Source of the DNA: Amaricoccus sp003258405
GTDB lineage: Bacteria; Pseudomonadota; Alphaproteobacteria; Rhodobacterales; Rhodobacteraceae
DNA: 64,000 nucleotides
Direction: 5' to 3'
Assembly (NCBI RefSeq): GCF_043226085.1
Contig: NZ_CP171225.1
Span: 3,534,001-3,598,000 of the forward strand
Position 1 is the first letter of the stretch. Every line of letters begins with the position of its first letter. The notes beneath the pieces are model-generated. The model was not told where the DNA came from. It saw only the letters and a list, made by a program, of their open reading frames with translations, and made no database searches. Below, in pieces: positions 59,659 through 64,000 of the stretch. The position numbers and the translations under genes are program-made.

Positions 59659-60677
59659 TGCCGATCTGCTTCCGCCCTCTGGTCCGGAGCAACGGACCGA
59701 GGCCGCCCGAGGCGCTGTCCTTGGCCGGAGGGCCGCTCTGGTTCGACAGTGTCGCGCTGCATGAATTCGGTCAGGCACCAAAGTTCGCGCCGGTTTCGGT
59801 CCTTCCCGAAACCGTGCGGCTGCGCCTTACCGCGCCTCGCGCGCAGATCTGTGGCCTTGGCTTCGAGCGGCCGCGCCTCATGGGCATTCTCAATGTGACG
59901 CCGGACAGCTTTTCCGATGGCGGGCGGCATCTCGCGCTCGAGGATGCGCTCGCCCAGGCGCATCGTGTGGTCGAGGGTGGGGCGGACATCATCGACATCG
60001 GCGGGGAGTCGACCCGGCCCGGGGCGGACGAGGTTCCCGAAGCGGAAGAAATCGCCCGCGTGGTGCCGGTGATCCGTGCGCTTCGGGCCGGTGGAATTGC
60101 CGCTCCGGTTTCGGTCGATACGCGCAAGGCCGCTGTTGCGCGCGCGGCCTTCGAGGTCGGGGCGGATCTCTTCAACGATGTGTCGGCCCTCACGCATGAC
60201 GCCCACAGTCTCGGTCTCGCAGCCGAGCGTGGCATGCCTGTCTGTCTCATGCATGCCCGCGGCGATCCGAAGACGATGCAGGACGCGCCGGAATACGATG
60301 ACGTCCTGCTCGAGGTCTATCACGCCCTGGAGGGCATGGTTCGGGCAGCCGAGGCTGCGGGCATTTCGCGCTCCCGGATCCTGGTCGATCCGGGCATAGG
60401 CTTCGGCAAGACGCTGGAGCACAACCTTGTCCTGCTGCGCAATCTCTCGATCTTTCACGGGCTCGGCTGCCCGATCCTGCTCGGGGTGTCGCGCAAGCGC
60501 TTCATCGGTACGATTGCGGGTGAGGCCGCGCCCGATCGGCGGATGCCGGGGTCGATCGCCGTGGCGCTCGAAGCTTTGCGGCAGGGCGTGCAGGTGCTAC
60601 GTATTCATGATGTGACAGAAACCCGGCAGGCCGTGTCTCTCTGGGAGGCCCTGAACGGGTTCACCCAGGAGGCTTGA
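59655..60677 (+). CDS. folP: Dihydropteroate synthase
   Basis: A 340-residue enzyme of folate synthesis that joins 4-aminobenzoate to dihydropterin pyrophosphate; it is the sulfonamide target. Family signatures: MGILNVTPDSFSDGGRH (from about 75), DIGGESTRPGA, NDVSALTHD, ILVDPGIGFGKTLEHN and GVSRKRFIG. About 70 residues before the barrel are an extra N-terminal part found in some alphaproteobacteria. Start overlaps gph (ATGA). The two FolB-like genes 1.5 kb upstream fit the same pathway. Confidence 0.95.
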   Translation: MMPICFRPLVRSNGPRPPEALSLAGGPLWFDSVALHEFGQAPKFAPVSVLPETVRLRLTAPRAQICGLGFERPRLMGILNVTPDSFSDGGRHLALEDALAQAHRVVEGGADIIDIGGESTRPGADEVPEAEEIARVVPVIRALRAGGIAAPVSVDTRKAAVARAAFEVGADLFNDVSALTHDAHSLGLAAERGMPVCLMHARGDPKTMQDAPEYDDVLLEVYHALEGMVRAAEAAGISRSRILVDPGIGFGKTLEHNLVLLRNLSIFHGLGCPILLGVSRKRFIGTIAGEAAPDRRMPGSIAVALEALRQGVQVLRIHDVTETRQAVSLWEALNGFTQEA

Positions 60678-60682
60678 GGCAC

Positions 60683-62023
60683 ATGGCACGGCAGTTTTTT
60701 GGCACCGACGGTATACGTGGGCGGGCCAACGATCATCCCATGACCGCGGATCTTGCACTGCGGCTGGGGCAGGCGGCAGGGCGGTATTTCCGCACCGGCG
60801 ATCACGGACACCGGGTGCTGATCGGGAAGGACACACGCCGTTCGGGCTACATGCTTGAAAACGCGCTGACCGCGGGTTTTACCTCCGTGGGCATGGATGT
60901 CTTTCTCGTCGGGCCGGTGCCGACGCCTGCAATCGGGTTGCTCGCGCGCTCCATGCGCGCCGATCTCGGCGTGATGATCTCCGCCTCGCACAATCCCTAC
61001 GAGGATAACGGCATCAAGTTCTTCGGGCCTGACGGGTTCAAGCTGTCGGATGCCGCCGAGGAGGCGATCGAGGCTGCAATGGCGGAGGCGCCCGGGCTCG
61101 CCGAACCTTCGGAGATCGGCAAGGCGACCCGGATCGACGATGGCCGCGGGCGATACATGGAATACGCGAAGACCACGGTGCCCCGCGGGCTGCGGCTCGA
61201 CGGGCTGAAGATCGTGGTGGATTGCGCCAACGGTGCGGCCTACCGGACGGCTCCGGAAGTGCTCTGGGAGCTCGGTGCCGAGGTGGTGAAGATCGGGGTC
61301 AATCCCAACGGCTACAACATCAACAAGGATTGCGGATCGACCCGCCCGCAGGCCGCGATGGAGGCGGTCTGTGCCCATGGTGCCGATCTCGGCATCTGTC
61401 TTGATGGAGATGCCGACCGTGTCCTCATCATTGACGAGAACGGCACGCTCGCCGATGGCGATCAGTTCATGGCGCTGATTGCCGAGCGCTGGGCTGCGGC
61501 AGGGCAGCTTGCGCAGAACACGCTGGTTGCGACCGTCATGTCCAACCTCGGCCTCGAGCGCCACCTGAGCGGGAAGGGGCTCCGCCTGCTGCGAACGGCT
61601 GTCGGGGATCGCTATGTGGTCGAGGCAATGCGCCGCGGCGGCTACAACCTCGGCGGCGAGCAGTCGGGGCATATCGTGATGACCGATCATGTCACCACGG
61701 GTGACGGTCTGATCGCGGGGCTGCAGTTCCTGGCGGCCATGGTCGAGACCGGGCGTCCTGCGAGCGAGCTCGCGCGCGTCTTCACCGCCTATCCGCAGGT
61801 GCTGACCAATGTGCGCTACCACAAGGGGGCGGCGCCGCTCGAAGCTGCAAGCGTTCAGGCCGCGATCAAGGCGGGTGAGGCGCGGCTCAATGGCTGCGGG
61901 CGGCTGGTGATCCGCAAGTCGGGCACGGAGCCGCTGGTGCGGATCATGGGCGAATGCGAGGATCCTGCGCTGCTCGACAGCGTGATCGGCGAGATCGAGG
62001 CGGAAGTGATGCGCTTCGCCTGA
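60683..62023 (+). CDS. glmM: Phosphoglucosamine mutase
   Basis: A 446-residue enzyme converting glucosamine-6-phosphate to glucosamine-1-phosphate for UDP-GlcNAc and cell-wall synthesis. Start MARQFFGTDGIRGRAN is typical. Phosphoserine Ser102 is in ISASHNPYEDNG, the metal loop is DGDADR, the sugar loop is GGEQSGH and the phosphate loop is IRKSGTEPLVRIMGE. CAGGAGG precedes the ATG at 60683; a TTG three codons earlier is less likely. It directly follows folP, the arrangement seen in many bacteria. Confidence 0.96.
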   Translation: MARQFFGTDGIRGRANDHPMTADLALRLGQAAGRYFRTGDHGHRVLIGKDTRRSGYMLENALTAGFTSVGMDVFLVGPVPTPAIGLLARSMRADLGVMISASHNPYEDNGIKFFGPDGFKLSDAAEEAIEAAMAEAPGLAEPSEIGKATRIDDGRGRYMEYAKTTVPRGLRLDGLKIVVDCANGAAYRTAPEVLWELGAEVVKIGVNPNGYNINKDCGSTRPQAAMEAVCAHGADLGICLDGDADRVLIIDENGTLADGDQFMALIAERWAAAGQLAQNTLVATVMSNLGLERHLSGKGLRLLRTAVGDRYVVEAMRRGGYNLGGEQSGHIVMTDHVTTGDGLIAGLQFLAAMVETGRPASELARVFTAYPQVLTNVRYHKGAAPLEAASVQAAIKAGEARLNGCGRLVIRKSGTEPLVRIMGECEDPALLDSVIGEIEAEVMRFA

Positions 62024-62049
62024 AGCTGGCGAAGGGCGGGCGGCTTCAG
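62020..62049. terminator. Hairpin between convergent glmM and trpE
   Basis: CTGAAGC (62020-62026) pairs with GCTTCAG (62043-62049), spanning both stop codons. A weak bidirectional terminator. Confidence 0.4.
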
Positions 62050-63560
62050 TTGCCGCCCGCGCGTGTGCCCAGAAACAGCACCGCATCCTTTGCGGCTTGA
62101 AACAGCGCTTTCGACTTGTTGACCGTTTCCTGGAACTCGGCCTCCGGCACGCTGTCATAGACGACGCCACCGCCCGCCTGGACATAGAGCGTGTCATCCT
62201 TCACCACCGCGGTGCGGAGCGCGATGCAGATGTCCATGTCGCCGCCGGCGGAGAAATAACCCACGCCACCGCCATAGACACCGCGCTTCTCGGTCTCGAG
62301 CTCGTCGATGATCTCCATGGCGCGGACCTTGGGCGCGCCGGAGACGGTTCCGGCCGGCAGCCCGGCAAGCAGTGCGGAAAGCGCATCCTCACCCTCGGCC
62401 AGCTCGCCGTTCACGTTGGAGACGATGTGCATCACGTGGCTGTAGCGCTCGATGATGAACTGCTCGTTGGGATCGACCGTGCCGATCCGTGCGACCCTGC
62501 CGACATCGTTGCGACCGAGATCGAGCAGCATGAGGTGCTCTGCGCGCTCCTTGGGATCGGCGAGAAGATCCTGTTCGTTGGCAAGATCCTCGGCGGGGGT
62601 CGCGCCGCGCGGTCTCGTGCCGGCAATCGGGCGGATGGTCACGCGGCTGCCCTGAACCTGCACGAGAATTTCGGGGCTGGCCCCGATCACCTGGAATCCG
62701 CCGAAATTGAAGTAGAACATGTAGGGCGAGGGGTTCGTCCGTCGCAACGCCCGGTAGAGCGAGAAGGGCGGCAGGGCGAAGGGCTGGGCCCAGCGCTGCG
62801 ACGGGACAACCTGGAAGATGTCACCGGCAACGATGTATTCCTTCGCCTTCTCGACGAGGGCGCTGTATTCGGCCGGCGTCGTGTTCGAAACTGGCTGGAC
62901 GTCCGCCGGCACGCTCCGTGCGTCGCCTGCCGAAACCGGGGTGCGATCGAGATCGCGCACCGCGTCCATCACGCGCTCGGCGGCCTGCGCGTAGGCTGCG
63001 CGCGCCGAGAGGCCGGAATTCGCCCAGGCCGGACTCACGATGGTGACCTCGCCCTTCACACCGTCGACGATCAGGATCACGGAGGGGCGGATCATCACCG
63101 CATCCGGCAGGCCGAGCGGATCGGGGTTGATGTTCGGCAGATGCTCGACAAGGCGGATCATGTCGTAGCCGAGATAGCCGAAGAGGCCGGCGGCCATCGG
63201 CGGCAGTTCTTCGGGAAGTTCAATCCGGGATCCCGCGATGAGGCCGCGCAGGCTATCGAGGGGATCGGACGTCTCGTCGCTCCAGGCATCGGCATCGAAG
63301 CGGGCCGAGCGGTTGATCCGGGCGCTCTCTCCCCGGCACTGCCAGATCAGGTCGGGCTTCATGCCCATGATCGAGTAGCGGCCGCGGATCTCGCCGCCGG
63401 TGACGCTTTCGAGCAGAAAGCTGTTCTCGCGCGCCTCGGTGAGCTTCAGCATCAGGGAGACGGGAGTATCGAGATCAGCGACGAGCCGGGTCCAGACGAC
63501 CTGATTCCGGCCGGCCTCGAAACCTGTGGCGAATGCGTCTGCGCTGGGAAAGAGGTTCAT
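62046..63560 (-). CDS. trpE: Anthranilate synthase component I
   Basis: A 504-residue chorismate-using enzyme, the first step of tryptophan synthesis. The N-terminal feedback site shows FLLESVTGGEIRGRYSIMG. The catalytic half has GDIFQVVPSQRWAQPF, RPIAGTRPRGATPAED, ERAEHLMLLDLGRNDVGRVA and GTVSGAPKVRAMEIIDELE. It needs TrpG for the glutaminase step, which is not in this window. It starts just after the PpiD-like gene (7 bases), so both are probably in one transcript. Confidence 0.95.
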   Translation of the reverse strand: MNLFPSADAFATGFEAGRNQVVWTRLVADLDTPVSLMLKLTEARENSFLLESVTGGEIRGRYSIMGMKPDLIWQCRGESARINRSARFDADAWSDETSDPLDSLRGLIAGSRIELPEELPPMAAGLFGYLGYDMIRLVEHLPNINPDPLGLPDAVMIRPSVILIVDGVKGEVTIVSPAWANSGLSARAAYAQAAERVMDAVRDLDRTPVSAGDARSVPADVQPVSNTTPAEYSALVEKAKEYIVAGDIFQVVPSQRWAQPFALPPFSLYRALRRTNPSPYMFYFNFGGFQVIGASPEILVQVQGSRVTIRPIAGTRPRGATPAEDLANEQDLLADPKERAEHLMLLDLGRNDVGRVARIGTVDPNEQFIIERYSHVMHIVSNVNGELAEGEDALSALLAGLPAGTVSGAPKVRAMEIIDELETEKRGVYGGGVGYFSAGGDMDICIALRTAVVKDDTLYVQAGGGVVYDSVPEAEFQETVNKSKALFQAAKDAVLFLGTRAGGN

Positions 63561-63567
63561 CTGGCTG

Positions 63568-64000
63568 TCACTGGAAACGGTCGAGGGTGGAATCGATCAC
63601 GCTCTGATTGAGGCGCACCCCGGCCTCGTCACGAAGCGCCGTGGTGTAGAGCTCCCGCAGGTCGTCATGTGCCTGCTGGGCGAACTGGGCTGACACGGAG
63701 GTGCGCAGGTTTGCGAGGCGCTCGTCCGTCGGGTCAGGCGGCGCGATTTCGGTGAGCTGGGCGAGGATCACACGGTTCACGTCATCGACGACGACCGTGC
63801 CGTCGGCGTCCGCGGCAAAAATGTCGGCGACAAGGCGCGGCGGCGTTTCGGCAAGCGTGTCGCTCCGTGCCATCGGGCCGGCGTCGTGCAGCTCGGTGCC
63901 GAGTTCGGTTGCGATATCGCTCAGGCTCCTGCCGCCGGCGATCTCGTCCTGAAGCGCGGAAGCCTTCTGGCCGAGCGCGGCCGTCAGTTCCGCCGAGCGC
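63568..64000 (-). CDS. PpiD/SurA-type peptidyl-prolyl isomerase, C-terminus only (partial)
   Basis: The last 143 codons of a gene that begins beyond the window. The sequence (AGGRSLSDIATELGTELHDAGPMAR...IFAADADGTVVVDD, RVILAQLTEIAPP, ending VIDSTLDRFQ) resembles the C-terminal part of PpiD-like inner-membrane foldases, which help fold outer-membrane proteins. In related bacteria this gene directly precedes trpE, as here. The parvulin domain itself is outside the window. Confidence 0.75.
   Translation of the reverse strand, partial: RSAELTAALGQKASALQDEIAGGRSLSDIATELGTELHDAGPMARSDTLAETPPRLVADIFAADADGTVVVDDVNRVILAQLTEIAPPDPTDERLANLRTSVSAQFAQQAHDDLRELYTTALRDEAGVRLNQSVIDSTLDRFQ

Overview
The window looks like chromosomal DNA from an alphaproteobacterium of the Rhodobacterales (Roseobacter/Rhodobacter type). 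The reasons are the very high GC content, the family signatures of the proteins, and gene sets usual in that order: choXWV beside betI-betB-betA, uvrC near pgsA-moaD-moaE, glyS followed by a PPDK-like gene, folB-like genes followed by folP and glmM, and trpE beside a PpiD-type isomerase. One GAAC-N7-GAAC box, the LexA box type of this group, is also present. I see no rRNA, tRNA, CRISPR array, transposase or prophage gene.

Layout. 0-5 kb: the start of hisB (minus), an orphan small ORF, a BCCT transporter and 6-phosphogluconate dehydrogenase. 4.6-9.8 kb: a TetR repressor divergent from an RND adaptor-pump pair, with a promoter and an overlapping operator between them. 10.3-17 kb: a glycine-zipper lipoprotein, a class V aminotransferase, an ABC exporter, ygfZ, suhB, an EF-hand protein, a PCuAC copper chaperone and rpmB. 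17-24.8 kb: a choline-to-betaine island. choXWV imports choline; betI, betB, a glutathione S-transferase and betA run the other way from a perfect BetI-type operator. A decayed arylsulfatase follows.

26-34.3 kb: a tight run of sppA-like, a small zinc-ribbon protein, a Ca2+/cation antiporter and an SDR, each ATGA-coupled or closely spaced. An AT-rich spacer with a perfect DnaA box leads to uvrC. Next come an SLC13 transporter with a duplicated histidine-bearing N-terminus and pgsA-moaD-moaE. 34.3-41.5 kb: a two-domain OmpA protein with an acidic repeat tail, ubiA divergent from rsmE, 0.9 kb of degenerate repeats, and a PEP mutase-family gene behind a possible SOS box. 41.8-48.6 kb: a glutathione-synthesis ligase, a small ORF, azoR divergent from a TetR gene, and a rhodanese/phosphatase-like::SQR fusion followed by an SLC13/RCK permease.

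48.8-64 kb: glyS, a PPDK-like protein with an unusual N-terminus coupled to meaB, a cell-wall hydrolase, a CAP protein, two tandem FolB-like paralogs, a thioredoxin-like protein, gph-folP-glmM, then trpE and the C-terminus of a PpiD-type isomerase.

Most genes are ordinary core or accessory metabolism. The parts I find least explained are the tandem FolB-like proteins with an unassigned C-terminal domain, the PPDK-like protein, a 15-bp palindrome repeated near two unrelated genes, the repeat region at 39.7-40.6 kb, the possible leader peptide before choW, and the SLC13 N-terminal duplication. All family calls come from reading the translated sequence; no database search was run.
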